The notes beneath the pieces are model-generated. The model ran no database searches, was not told the origin of the DNA, and saw only the letters and a program-made list of their open reading frames with translations. Of a stretch of 64,000 bases of DNA, positions 56,188-64,000 are shown one piece after another. Both the position numbers and the translations under genes were made by a program. The DNA comes from Ferirhizobium litorale (GTDB lineage: Bacteria; Pseudomonadota; Alphaproteobacteria; Rhizobiales; Rhizobiaceae): the NCBI GenBank assembly GCA_030028905.1, contig JALDYZ010000008.1:1-64000 (forward strand), written 5' to 3'. How positions within the stretch are numbered: position 1 is the stretch's first letter; each line of letters opens with the position of its first letter.

Positions 56188-56216
56188 AAGGCCGCCTAGT
56201 GCGGCCTTTTCCTTTT
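56188..56216 (+). terminator. intrinsic terminator of the early operon
   Basis: AAGGCCGC (56188-56195) pairs with GCGGCCTT (56201-56208), 5-base loop, followed by TTCCTTTT. It closes the replication-gene transcript and separates it from the small membrane-protein region. Confidence 0.8.
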
Positions 56217-56323
56217 GAGGCGCTGGCGATCAGCGGACGTTGTAAACTCGCGCGCATCGCCGGGACAGCCTCAATCCTTTGCATGTCTTTACTTTGTCTT
56301 TTGCGCCATGAAGGATATCTTTC

Positions 56324-56677
56324 ATGGGGGAAAGATCGAAAGAGGCATTTGACAGACTCAAGCACGCTTCTGACGTTGTCGGCGTGTACACGAGAATTGG
56401 TTTTCTCGTCGTTGCAATTCGCCTGATTTCACAATCTCAGCCAGGAAAGAATATTCTCGACGATCCTTTGGCGCACATTGACGCAGCACATGTGATTACT
56501 CTGTTGGCGTTGCTGTTTTTATCGTCGCTGGTTCTGTGGCTTGCCTGGTATCTCATTGACTACTTCATGACGCTTGTCACGGAGAGGTTCGGAGCACTGA
56601 GTTGGCTAGAGTTTGTTCTGCACTATCTGGCAATCGGCATTATCCTGATTTTGCTCTTGGTGCTCGTTGCATTTTAG
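56324..56677 (+). CDS. membrane protein of unknown function, 117 aa
   Basis: Starts MGERSKEAFDRLKHASD, then three hydrophobic segments (about residues 24-36, 56-80 and 97-117). More AT-rich than neighbours (for example the run encoding LALLFLSSLVLWLAW). No family recognised. It stands alone after the early terminator and before an oppositely oriented gene, as moron genes do. Confidence 0.65.
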   Translation: MGERSKEAFDRLKHASDVVGVYTRIGFLVVAIRLISQSQPGKNILDDPLAHIDAAHVITLLALLFLSSLVLWLAWYLIDYFMTLVTERFGALSWLEFVLHYLAIGIILILLLVLVAF

Positions 56678-56725
56678 AAGGTCGATGAGCGGACTGACCG
56701 TCCTAGAGAACGATCAGTCAATTGT

Positions 56726-57034
56726 TCACCGCTCCAGATCTTCAAGGTACGAAATGCGCCGTTCATGACTCCGCACATGCCGAATGAGTTCGGCGAGATC
56801 CTGCGCCTCTCCGGCGCTCTTGATCCAGTCCCAAATCGCAAGACCGAAGAGCAGTACAGTGGAAGCTATGCCAATCCGAGCAGCAACCGCTTGCCCGTTG
56901 GAAAACGCACCCATTGTTGGCAGGACTTGTGAAAGCAGGACTACACAAAGCACTGGAAGCATAAGTGTCCGTCGCCAGGTGAAATAATCAATTAGGTTCT
57001 TCAATTTGGTGCTCCTTGTTGGCGGCGCACCCAA
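56726..57034 (-). CDS. membrane protein of unknown function, 102 aa
   Basis: Starts at TTG 57034 with GGAGAGG four bases upstream. Two membrane segments (about residues 22-41 and 52-68) are followed by a charged helix ending ERRISYLEDLER. Minus-strand orientation, opposite to the rest of the element, with its own transcription unit. Holin-like size and topology are possible but no antiholin or endolysin lies beside it. Confidence 0.6.
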   Translation of the reverse strand: MGAPPTRSTKLKNLIDYFTWRRTLMLPVLCVVLLSQVLPTMGAFSNGQAVAARIGIASTVLLFGLAIWDWIKSAGEAQDLAELIRHVRSHERRISYLEDLER

Positions 57035-57128
57035 TAACCTCTCCGTGTTTATCTTGTTCTAAGCCATTCCATTGAATTTTATCGGTTCACAGATCCCCTG
57101 GCGCTACCTCCTCCGGCGACAGGCGATC

Positions 57129-57568
57129 AGCGGCTGCTCCATCGTATGACGATGTTGAGCGGCCGCATTTGTTACTGGGCCCCATGGCACCTATTGCGCA
57201 GGTGCTGGAGTGGTAGGTGCGGGCGTATTTGGATCCGGTGTCGTCGGCGCCGTTTCAGCAGCTGGCGGTGTAGTTGGCGTGGTCTCAGGCGCTGGAGGCG
57301 TCTCGGGTGCTGGGGTTGTTTCCGTGGTTGTTGCGGGAGGCGTGTCAGGGGTTGGCGGACTGGACTTCGGAACGAGATAAAAAACTGCGAGTATGATCAG
57401 TACGAGAATTGCTGCACCGATAAGCACATTTCTATTGTTCACGGGCTATCCTCCTGTTCGCGTCATACAATCATGACTTGGAGTACTCCTAGGATTTTTC
57501 AACTGCCGGAAGGCCTCCAGTTAGCGGTTGCTCCCCTGCATGGCGGTGTTGAGCGGCCGCATTTGGTT
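57129..57568. repeat. pair of imperfect direct repeats flanking a small gene
   Basis: 57129-57173 and 57523-57568 are similar over about 45 bases, including an exact 19-base core TGTTGAGCGGCCGCATTTG at 57153-57171 and 57547-57565. They flank the minus-strand Pro/Thr-rich membrane-protein gene. The layout looks like a duplicated insertion point or a recombination-mediated cassette. Confidence 0.6.
57191..57442 (-). CDS. membrane-anchored Pro/Thr-rich protein, 83 aa
   Basis: Start GTG 57442 with AGGAGG seven bases upstream. Residues 5-23 form one membrane helix (NVLIGAAILVLIILAVFYLV), followed by about 55 residues made almost only of Pro, Thr, Ala and Glu, a rod-like extracytoplasmic tail. No catalytic domain. 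It could be a surface decoration or a spacer protein; related phage genes are usually annotated hypothetical. Confidence 0.65.
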   Translation of the reverse strand: MNNRNVLIGAAILVLIILAVFYLVPKSSPPTPDTPPATTTETTPAPETPPAPETTPTTPPAAETAPTTPDPNTPAPTTPAPAQ

Positions 57569-57661
57569 TTCATTGCGGTTATGACTGCCGGTGCAGTCCA
57601 CGGTCTCATAAGCCGATGCAGGCGGTTCAACTCCGCGGCCGCAACCAGACACGGTTGTAGC

Positions 57662-58021
57662 ATGAGCAAACTCACCACGCTCAAGCCTCGCCTCTCATCA
57701 GCATCGCACACCATCAGCAAGTCCGCGCCAATCACCCGCGATCAGGAGCGCGCTCAGCGTGCGCCCTGGCGCAAGTGGTACAGCCTGAAGCGATGGAGGG
57801 ACATGCGGTGGGACGTGCTGGTCGAGGCGATGTTCACATGCCAGATGTGCGGCACGCTCGAACGCGACACGTCAAGGCTGGTAGCTGACCATCGCAAGCC
57901 GCATCGCGGTGATCCGGTGCTCTTTTGGGATCGGGCCAACCTTCAGTGCCTCTGTGAGCCGTGTCACTCGACCGAGAAGCAGAAGGAAGAGCAGGCAACG
58001 CCTGCCGGGGTGTGGTGGTGA
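57662..58021 (+). CDS. HNH endonuclease
   Basis: A 119-aa HNH nuclease: zinc Cys pairs CQMCG and CEPC-H, the catalytic His in LVADHRKPHRGDP and Asn in WDRANLQCLC. In HK97-type phages and capsid-forming islands a small HNH protein next to terS is needed with TerL for DNA packaging; this gene lies 133 bases before terS, matching that role. The longer frame from 57146 has no similarity. Confidence 0.88.
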   Translation: MSKLTTLKPRLSSASHTISKSAPITRDQERAQRAPWRKWYSLKRWRDMRWDVLVEAMFTCQMCGTLERDTSRLVADHRKPHRGDPVLFWDRANLQCLCEPCHSTEKQKEEQATPAGVWW

Positions 58022-58154
58022 GCCACGCAGCGAGAGCATGGCGGAAGGCCGGGGTATGCGAAAAGTCAGAGCCTCGCCATTCCACTTACCCGCGTCCCAC
58101 TCATGTGCGCACAATTTTGGGATTCTTTGATTTTTTTAGTGAGGTCTGCTGGCC

Positions 58155-58487
58155 ATGACTAGCGGTGGTTTTCGCCCCGGCGCAGGGCGCCCCAAGGGGG
58201 CGAAAGCGCCAAAAGCCAAGCCTATAAAGGTTGCGCGAGACATCAAGAAGGCGGCCCGCCAATCGGGCATGTCTCCCTTGGATTACATGCTCACCGTCAT
58301 GAATGATGACGACTCCGACTCTGAGCGTCGCGACCGCATGGCAATTGCCGCGGCGCCATACGTTCATGCGCGTGCCAGCGATGCTGCCGGCGGCAAGAAG
58401 GAACAGCAGCAAGAGGAGGCCGAGAGGCTGTCGCGCGAAGGCAAGTTTGCCACTCCGCCGCCTCCGCCTAGCGCATCTGGTGATTGA
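58155..58487 (+). CDS. terminase small subunit-like protein
   Basis: A 110-aa protein starting MTSGGFRPGAGRPKGAKAPK, the basic opening typical of HK97-type TerS and related packaging proteins, followed by a helical region and an acidic Glu/Gln stretch. Identification rests on this opening and the position directly before terL, with a one-base overlap (TGATG). Recognises the packaging start site in the family. Confidence 0.75.
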   Translation: MTSGGFRPGAGRPKGAKAPKAKPIKVARDIKKAARQSGMSPLDYMLTVMNDDDSDSERRDRMAIAAAPYVHARASDAAGGKKEQQQEEAERLSREGKFATPPPPPSASGD

Positions 58488-60175
58488 TGGATTGGACAAC
58501 TTCGTGCGTCGACTGGGAGGACCGGATCGTCGCCAAGAAATCTATCGTTCCGTGCAAGCCGCTATTCCCATCTGAAGCTGAGGCAGCGCTTGCAGTCTTC
58601 AAGTCGCTCAAGATCGTTGACGCGCCGGGATCCCCTACATTCGGGGAGGCTTGCGGCCAATGGGTGTTTGATTTCGTTGCCGCAATCTTTGGCGCATACG
58701 ATCCATCCACGGGCAGGCGGCTGATCCGCGAGTTCTTCCTGCTCATCAGCAAGAAGAACTCGAAGTCGACTATTGCCGCCGGCATCATGGTCACGGCGCT
58801 TATCAGGAACTGGCGAAACTCGGCAGAACTGCTGATCCTGGCGCCGACAAAGGAAGTTGCGGACAACGCATTCAAGCCCGCGGCCGATATGGTGCGCGCC
58901 GATCCCGTTCTGTCAAAGCAGCTTCATGTGCAGGATCACCGCAAGACGATCACGCACAAGGGGACAAAGGCCACGCTCAAAGTCGTAGCCGCCGATAACG
59001 ATACGGTGTCGGGCAAGAAGGCGGCGTTCGTGCTTGTCGACGAGCTCTGGCTATTCGGCAAGAAGGAAACGGCGGACGCCATGTTGCGAGAAGCAACCGG
59101 CGGCCTCATTTCCAAACCGGAAGGCTTTACGATCTTCTTGTCGACGCAGTCTGACGCGCCTCCTGCAGGTGTGTTCAAGGCGAAGCTGGATTATTACCGG
59201 AACATTCGCGATGGCGAAATTGAGGACAAGAAGAGCCTCGGCGTCATCTATGAGTTCCCTCGCAAGATGGTCGAGAACGAGGCGTATCTTGACCCGGCCA
59301 ATGCGTACATTACCAATCCTAATATCGGGCGATCGGTCAGTCAGGAATGGCTCGAGGATGAGTTGCGCAAGGAGATGGCTGGCGACGGCGACACGCGCCG
59401 CACGTTCCTTTCCAAGCACCTGAATGTTGAGATTGGCCTCAATCTCCGGTCGGATCGGTGGCCTGGCGCAGACTACTGGGAGGGTGGGGCGTCTGATTTG
59501 ACGCTCGACACGCTTCTTGAGCGCTCCGAGGTTGTCACGGTCGGCATCGACGGCGGCGGCCTTGACGACTTGTTCGGGCTTTCCGTCATCGGTCGCGACA
59601 AGAAAACTCGTGACTGGCTTTGCTGGACGAAGGCATGGGCGCACGATGACGTTTTGATCCGCCGTAAGGATATCGCGTCTGTCCTGCAGGACTTTGAGCG
59701 CGATAAGGACTTGGCCATTTGCGAGGATGCGCTGCAGCCGATCAGGGATGCCGCAAGCATCGTGGAGAGGGTGCAGGCCTCTGGCTTGCTGCCGGAAGAA
59801 AACGGCGTTGGTCTCGATCCGTTCGGCATCGGCGCGCTCATTGATGAGTTGTCGGCGCGCGGCATTGAGGGAAACGTCCTTACCGCCATTCGGCAGGGCT
59901 CCGCACTTTCACCGGCATCCTGGGGCATCGAGATCAAGCTAAAGAACAAGACGTTCTGGCATTCGGGATCTCGTCTGATGAACTGGTGCGTCGGCAACGC
60001 CAAGACGGAAGTCCGCGGCGGCGCCGTTCTCATCACTAAACAAACTGCGGGAAGGGCGAAGATCGACCCTTTGGTGGCGGTTTTCAATGCGGCCATTCTG
60101 ATGAGCCGCAACCCGGAATCTCGACAGCACGGCATCGACGAATTCGTCAGCAACATGATCACCGTGACTTGGTGA
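58487..60175 (+). CDS. terminase large subunit
   Basis: A 562-aa HK97-type packaging motor. The ATPase has the deviant Walker A FLLISKKNSKST (about 85-95) and Walker B FVLVDELWLF with Asp185-Glu186. The nuclease domain starts GIDGGGLDDLFGLSVIGRD with the metal Asp. ATG at 58487 is preferred over the TTG three bases before. Length is normal for the family. Confidence 0.94.
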   Translation: MDWTTSCVDWEDRIVAKKSIVPCKPLFPSEAEAALAVFKSLKIVDAPGSPTFGEACGQWVFDFVAAIFGAYDPSTGRRLIREFFLLISKKNSKSTIAAGIMVTALIRNWRNSAELLILAPTKEVADNAFKPAADMVRADPVLSKQLHVQDHRKTITHKGTKATLKVVAADNDTVSGKKAAFVLVDELWLFGKKETADAMLREATGGLISKPEGFTIFLSTQSDAPPAGVFKAKLDYYRNIRDGEIEDKKSLGVIYEFPRKMVENEAYLDPANAYITNPNIGRSVSQEWLEDELRKEMAGDGDTRRTFLSKHLNVEIGLNLRSDRWPGADYWEGGASDLTLDTLLERSEVVTVGIDGGGLDDLFGLSVIGRDKKTRDWLCWTKAWAHDDVLIRRKDIASVLQDFERDKDLAICEDALQPIRDAASIVERVQASGLLPEENGVGLDPFGIGALIDELSARGIEGNVLTAIRQGSALSPASWGIEIKLKNKTFWHSGSRLMNWCVGNAKTEVRGGAVLITKQTAGRAKIDPLVAVFNAAILMSRNPESRQHGIDEFVSNMITVTW

Positions 60176-60205
60176 CATCTAGCCGAAGCACGGCAAGGAG
60201 TGGCC

Positions 60206-61456
60206 ATGGGCCTTTTTGACAGGTGGCTTGGCCGCACCATTGACCTCAATGCGCAGAGTGAGCCTTTTTGGCGCGGCTTCTTCGGACTGGGTACGACCAG
60301 CGGCGAGACCGTCACTTATGATCGGGCGCTACAGCTTGACGCTGTTTGGGCCTGCATCAACTTGATTGCCAACTCGGTCAAGACGCTGCCGTGCTTGGTC
60401 TACAAGGAAGACGGGGTGACGGTCGACAAGGACTCGCCTCTCTACGATCTCTTGCATGACATGCCAAATCTGGACGATACGGCTGCTGATTTCTGGTCAA
60501 TGGCCGCGATCTGCCTTTGCCTAGATGGCAACTTCTTCGCTGAGAAGAAGATGGTCGGAAACAGGCTGGCGGCACTTAATCCGCTGCACCCGCTATGCGT
60601 CGACGTCTGCCGCGACGAGCGCAACAATCGCTACTATGAGCTGACGGAGCGCGTAAGGGGCAACGGTAAGGGCGGCAAGCGCAGGATCAACGAGGATCGG
60701 ATGTTCCACGTCCGTGGCGCCCTCCTGCCTGGCTGCGATCGTGGCCTGTCTCCAATTGCGATGGAGCGGAACGTCGTCGGCAATGCGCTGGCCGGCGAGA
60801 AGGTTTCCGGCAAGATGCTCAAGGATGGGCTCTTGTCGTCCCTCATCATCAGTTCCGACCAGGTGCTTAAGGGTGATCAGCGAAAGCAGATTTCCGACAC
60901 GTTGACGCAGTTTGCGGGGGCCGAGAAGGCTGGCGGAATTACGGTTCTCGAGGCCGGCTTCAAGCCGTATCCGATGACCATCAATCCCAAAGACGCGCAG
61001 ATGCTTGAGACGCGGCAATACAGCGTCGAGCAGATCTGCCGCATATTTGGCGTGCCTCCGGTCATGATTGGCCATGCAGCGAACGGCACAACGACGTGGG
61101 GCAGCGGCATTGAGCAATTGATCCTTCAGTTTACGAAGACTTGCCTTGTTCCGATGCTCAAGAGCATCGAGGCGGCGGTGTTCAGGGATCTGCTCGACGC
61201 TGCGACACGCAAGAAGACGTTCGTAAAATTTTCGATCGAGGGATTGCTTCGCGGTGATAGCCAGGCGAGGGCGGAATTCCTGTCCAAGATGGTCTCCAAT
61301 GGCATCTACACGCCAAACGAGGCACGCGCCTACGAGAACAAGCCACCTGTGGACGGCGGCGAGACTGCGATCGTCAATGGCACCATGACGCCGTTGGATA
61401 TGCTTGGCCACAACGGTGGGCCACCGCTCGACGAGCCAACCAGACGCGCCGCTTAA
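60206..61456 (+). CDS. HK97-family portal protein
   Basis: A 416-aa portal protein forming the DNA entry vertex. Features: VWACINLIANSVKTLPCLVY, IFGVPPVMIGHAANGTTTWG and a C terminus ending in a disordered tail. AAGGAG lies five bases before the ATG. It follows terL closely and precedes the capsid protease, the standard order. Confidence 0.93.
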   Translation: MGLFDRWLGRTIDLNAQSEPFWRGFFGLGTTSGETVTYDRALQLDAVWACINLIANSVKTLPCLVYKEDGVTVDKDSPLYDLLHDMPNLDDTAADFWSMAAICLCLDGNFFAEKKMVGNRLAALNPLHPLCVDVCRDERNNRYYELTERVRGNGKGGKRRINEDRMFHVRGALLPGCDRGLSPIAMERNVVGNALAGEKVSGKMLKDGLLSSLIISSDQVLKGDQRKQISDTLTQFAGAEKAGGITVLEAGFKPYPMTINPKDAQMLETRQYSVEQICRIFGVPPVMIGHAANGTTTWGSGIEQLILQFTKTCLVPMLKSIEAAVFRDLLDAATRKKTFVKFSIEGLLRGDSQARAEFLSKMVSNGIYTPNEARAYENKPPVDGGETAIVNGTMTPLDMLGHNGGPPLDEPTRRAA

Positions 61457-61465
61457 GGAAAAATC

Positions 61466-62581
61466 ATGAAGTTTGAACATGTTATGGCGGCCTTTGTGGC
61501 CGAGCCATGGGCGATTCAGCGCGAAAAGCTTGGCGTCTTGGCAGATATCATCGTGGCTCGCGTCGAGGGCGAGAAGCTGTTCTCGACCGAGTTTGCTGCC
61601 GCCGTTTCCGATGCTCGCGCCAGTGAGATTGCCGATACCGACGGAAATGTCGCGGTTATCCCGGTTTATGGCGTTTTGGCCGACAAGATGGACGCCTTTT
61701 CCGCAATGTCGGGTGGCACGTCCTATGCCGGCATAAAGAAGGCGCTGCATTCCGCACTGGCAAATCAGGACGTGAAGGCCATTGTGCTCGACGTCAATAG
61801 CCCCGGCGGTTCTGTGCCTGGCACTGAAGAGTTGGCGACGGAAATCCGCAGTCTCCGCGGCGGTGAAAAGCCGATTGTCGCGCAGGTAAACAGTCTGGCG
61901 GCCAGTGCTGCATACTGGATTGCCAGCTCGGCCGACGAAATTGTCGTTACGCCGTCTGGGCGCGCCGGATCGATCGGCGTCTATACCGCGCACGACGACA
62001 TTTCGGCGGCGCTGGAAAAGCGCGGCATCAAGCGAACGTACATCTCCGCCGGCAAGTACAAGGTCGAGGGCAACGAGACCGAGCCGCTTGGCAAGGACGC
62101 CCTTGCTCACATTCAGGACGGCGTGAATCGCTCTTACAACCGCTTCGTTGCGGCTGTTGCAGAGGGGCGGGGGACCACGGTTGGCAAAGTCGAGGACGGC
62201 TTTGGCTCGGGCCGCGTGTTCTACGCTGAAGCGCTGCTTGATCGTGGAATGGCCGATCGCATCGCGACGCTAGAGCAGACTCTGGAGCGTTTCGGAGCCG
62301 TCACCCAGCCCGCATATGTGCGGCGCGTGAAGGCGGCAAACGTAGCCAAGGCTGAAGCTGCACACTCGCTTGCCGCAAAGATGCAGGCCGGCGAACAAAT
62401 CACCAAACGCGAGTTCGAAAACGGCATCAGGGGACTGATGGGTTTGACGGGCTCTGAGGCAGAGCGGGCCGCTCGGCTCTACCTCAAAGCAGATCAGGGG
62501 GAACCTGATGTCGATGCGGATGCTGCCGCTTTGGCAGCGGTCGAAAGGCTTCTGACCGAAGCAAAAACATTCAAAATCTAA
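61466..62581 (+). CDS. S49-family capsid maturation protease
   Basis: A 371-aa protease with the SppA/ClpP-like fold. The nucleophile is Ser147 (VNSLAASAAYWIA) and the general-base Lys lies in ISAGKYKVEGN (Lys197 or Lys199). A GGSVPG oxyanion loop is present. The C-terminal 100 residues are helical and charged and could act as an internal scaffold. In HK97-like heads this enzyme trims the capsid protein. Confidence 0.9.
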   Translation: MKFEHVMAAFVAEPWAIQREKLGVLADIIVARVEGEKLFSTEFAAAVSDARASEIADTDGNVAVIPVYGVLADKMDAFSAMSGGTSYAGIKKALHSALANQDVKAIVLDVNSPGGSVPGTEELATEIRSLRGGEKPIVAQVNSLAASAAYWIASSADEIVVTPSGRAGSIGVYTAHDDISAALEKRGIKRTYISAGKYKVEGNETEPLGKDALAHIQDGVNRSYNRFVAAVAEGRGTTVGKVEDGFGSGRVFYAEALLDRGMADRIATLEQTLERFGAVTQPAYVRRVKAANVAKAEAAHSLAAKMQAGEQITKREFENGIRGLMGLTGSEAERAARLYLKADQGEPDVDADAAALAAVERLLTEAKTFKI

Positions 62582-62596
62582 CATCAGGAGGCCACA

Positions 62597-63799
62597 TTGG
62601 CTGAACTAGCAGAAAAGATTGGCGAACTCGCAGGTTCGCTGGCATCCATCAAGGAGCAGGTCGGCAACCTCGGCTCCGACTTCACCGCGAAGCTTGCCGC
62701 GACCGGCGAAGTTTCCGCCGAACTCACCAGCAAGGTCGACAAGGCTCTTGTTGAGCTCGGCGAAGCGACTACTCGCCTCGGCGAACTGGAAAAGCGCGCG
62801 GCTCGCGAGATTGAGGGCGGTTCGCCGATCGCTCGCGGCATCGGTGACCACATCGTTGAGAATGCGTCGTTCGAGCACGGTCGCCTCAGTCTCAACGAGC
62901 GAGGCCGGTTCCGTGTTGGCATGGAGCGCGCAGACATCACCTCGGCAAATACCACCGTCGGCGCTGGCCGCTCGGCCGGCACGTCGCTGGTTCCCGGCGC
63001 CCGCGTCCCCGGAATCGTGACGCCTCCGAATCGCCAGTTCACCATCCGCGACCTGATCGCGCCTGGTCGCACCACCTCATCCAGCGTTGAATACGTCAAG
63101 GAAACAGGTTTCACGAATTCGGCCGCACCGGTTGCGGAAGGCACGACGAAGCCGAAGTCTGACCTGACATTCAACCTGCTCAGCACGCAGGTTCGCACGA
63201 TTGCCCACATCTTCAAGGCATCGCGTCAGATCCTCGACGATGCGCCGGCCCTTGCCAGCTACATCAACGCTCGCGGCACCTATGGCCTGAAGTTCGTTGA
63301 GGAAAACCAGCTTCTGAATGGTGACGGCACCGGCCAGAACCTGAACGGTGTTCTTCCGCAGGCAACCGCCTTCGCTCCGGCGTTCGCACCGGCTGAAGAA
63401 ACGGCAATTGACCGTCTGCGCCTCGCCATCCTGCAGGTTATCCTTGCCGAGTACCCGGCAAGTGGTTTTGTCCTTCACCCAACCGATTGGGCGAAGATCG
63501 AACTGACCAAGGATCTGGGCGGCAACTACATCGTCGGAAACGCCATGTCTCCGATGGGTCCGACGCTTTGGGGTCTGCCGGTTGTTCAGACGCAGGCCAT
63601 CTCTGCTGGCGAGTTCCTGACCGGCGCGTTCAACCTCGGCGCGCAGATCTTCGATCGCCTGGACGTAGAAGTCCTGCTTTCGAGCGAGAACGTCGACGAC
63701 TTCGAAAAGAACATGTTCACGATCCGGATCGAGGAGCGCCTGGCGCTGGCGGTTTACCGGCCGGAAGCCTTCGTTACCGGCGACGTCAACCCGGCATAA
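62597..63799 (+). CDS. HK97-type major capsid protein
   Basis: A 400-aa capsid protein. Residues 1-75 are a coiled-coil delta/scaffold domain (ELAEKIGELAGSLASIKEQV), to be removed by the protease; the rest is the HK97 fold (RTTSSSVEYVKETGFTNSA, LAVYRPEAFVTGD). Start TTG 62597, five bases after GGAGG. The gene directly follows the protease gene by 15 bases. Confidence 0.92.
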   Translation: MAELAEKIGELAGSLASIKEQVGNLGSDFTAKLAATGEVSAELTSKVDKALVELGEATTRLGELEKRAAREIEGGSPIARGIGDHIVENASFEHGRLSLNERGRFRVGMERADITSANTTVGAGRSAGTSLVPGARVPGIVTPPNRQFTIRDLIAPGRTTSSSVEYVKETGFTNSAAPVAEGTTKPKSDLTFNLLSTQVRTIAHIFKASRQILDDAPALASYINARGTYGLKFVEENQLLNGDGTGQNLNGVLPQATAFAPAFAPAEETAIDRLRLAILQVILAEYPASGFVLHPTDWAKIELTKDLGGNYIVGNAMSPMGPTLWGLPVVQTQAISAGEFLTGAFNLGAQIFDRLDVEVLLSSENVDDFEKNMFTIRIEERLALAVYRPEAFVTGDVNPA

Positions 63800-63808
63800 T
63801 CCTTGGAT

Positions 63809-63828
63809 GGGCGGCTTTCGGGCCGCCC
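63809..63828 (+). terminator. hairpin after the capsid gene
   Basis: GGGCGGC and GCCGCCC pair around a 6-base loop, 9 bases after the stop; no T run follows. It may limit read-through and keep capsid transcripts abundant relative to downstream genes. Confidence 0.5.
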
Positions 63829-63846
63829 TCCTTCTATGGGGGAAGC

Positions 63847-64000
63847 ATGAAAATCAAAGCACTCAAGGCGCTTGTTGGCGAATATGGCCGATTGAACAAG
63901 GGCGACATCATCGATTTGCACCCGCATATCGCAAACCAGCTCCTTGCGTATGGATACGTCGAAGTGGCGCCGGATGATCCGGATTCGCCAGCAGCGGCAG
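63847..64000 (+). CDS. head-tail connector-like protein, N-terminal part
   Basis: Open from ATG 63847 to the window edge, 51 residues seen: MKIKALKALVGEYGRLNKGD then hydrophobic and acidic residues to DPDSPAAA. GGAAGC lies before the ATG. Small proteins beginning MKIKAL at this place usually complete or decorate the head; the identity is a positional inference. Confidence 0.55.
   Translation, partial: MKIKALKALVGEYGRLNKGDIIDLHPHIANQLLAYGYVEVAPDDPDSPAAA

Larger units (their letters stand above)
49026..64000. mobile_element. integrated phage-like element, cf-PICI-like or HK97-type prophage (right end outside)
   Basis: From the tRNA-Lys to the window edge all genes are phage-type: P4 integrase, CI-like repressor, AlpA regulator, two small unknowns, primase-polymerase/helicase, iterons, three more unknowns, small membrane-protein genes, HNH, TerS, TerL, portal, S49 protease, HK97-type capsid and a connector-like start. 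No lysis, tail or antitermination gene is seen in these 15 kb. The int-AlpA-primase-ori-capsid order matches capsid-forming PICIs of Gram-negative bacteria; a full prophage cannot be excluded because the right part is missing. Confidence 0.85.

Noticed and set aside
57146-57661. N-terminal extension of the HNH nuclease or separate gene
   Set aside because: This frame is Trp/Arg/Cys-rich noise antisense to the Pro/Thr-rich protein, and the HNH protein is complete from 57662.

Overview
The window looks like the chromosome of an alphaproteobacterium of the Rhizobiaceae (Rhizobium, Shinella or Agrobacterium-like). The evidence is GC-rich coding sequence, the gene order thyA-folA-hflK-hflC-DUF2065-degP, divergent serB/miaA, ilvI-ilvH and ilvC, promoters of the CTTGAC-N17-CTATAT type, and an HWE-family histidine kinase. 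I read everything by eye; no database search was run, and genus-level placement is not possible here.

Layout. (1) 1-6600 is an accessory stretch: a frameshifted LysR gene end, a LysR regulator divergent from a HAD hydrolase and a class II aldolase, then an unusual module. In that module a small XRE regulator faces a four-gene operon (a 99-aa protein, a Lon-like AAA+ ATPase without protease, and two tiny overlapping ORFs) across a promoter region carrying three evenly spaced palindromes. (2) 6631-16725 is conserved housekeeping: thymidylate/folate synthesis, the HflKC-DegP membrane quality-control operon, serB, miaA and a HerA-type ATPase. (3) 16828-19444 is the acetolactate synthase operon ilvIH behind a classical attenuator whose leader peptide is rich in Ile/Leu/Val. 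(4) 19528-48823 mixes core and accessory metabolism: ene-reductase, aldo/keto reductase, a LysE-type exporter, a cobalt-type nitrile hydratase operon, RecD-like helicase, CorA/ZntB transporter, a MerR/LuxR-like fusion, pdxJ, several regulator/enzyme pairs, ilvC, a structured-RNA candidate, an HWE kinase, an ABC importer of the iron/phosphonate type, a TPR adenylate cyclase, an endonuclease/Nudix pair and a PhzF protein.

(5) From a tRNA-Lys(CTT) gene at 48950 rightwards lies an integrated element that runs off the window. It has a P4-type integrase, a CI-like repressor lacking the self-cleavage residues, an AlpA regulator, a primase-polymerase/helicase directly followed by an iteron-like array, three small membrane-protein genes, and then HNH, TerS, TerL, portal, S49 protease and HK97-type capsid genes. 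The integrase-AlpA-primase-origin-capsid order, with no lysis gene seen so far, resembles a capsid-forming phage-inducible chromosomal island. A complete HK97-like prophage is the main alternative, and the sequence beyond 64000 would decide between them.

Most interesting points: the island-like element, its TTCCACC iterons embedded in a 53-codon ORF with 4-base overlaps at both ends, and the AAA+ module with GCGA-N5-TCGC sites exactly 21 bp apart.
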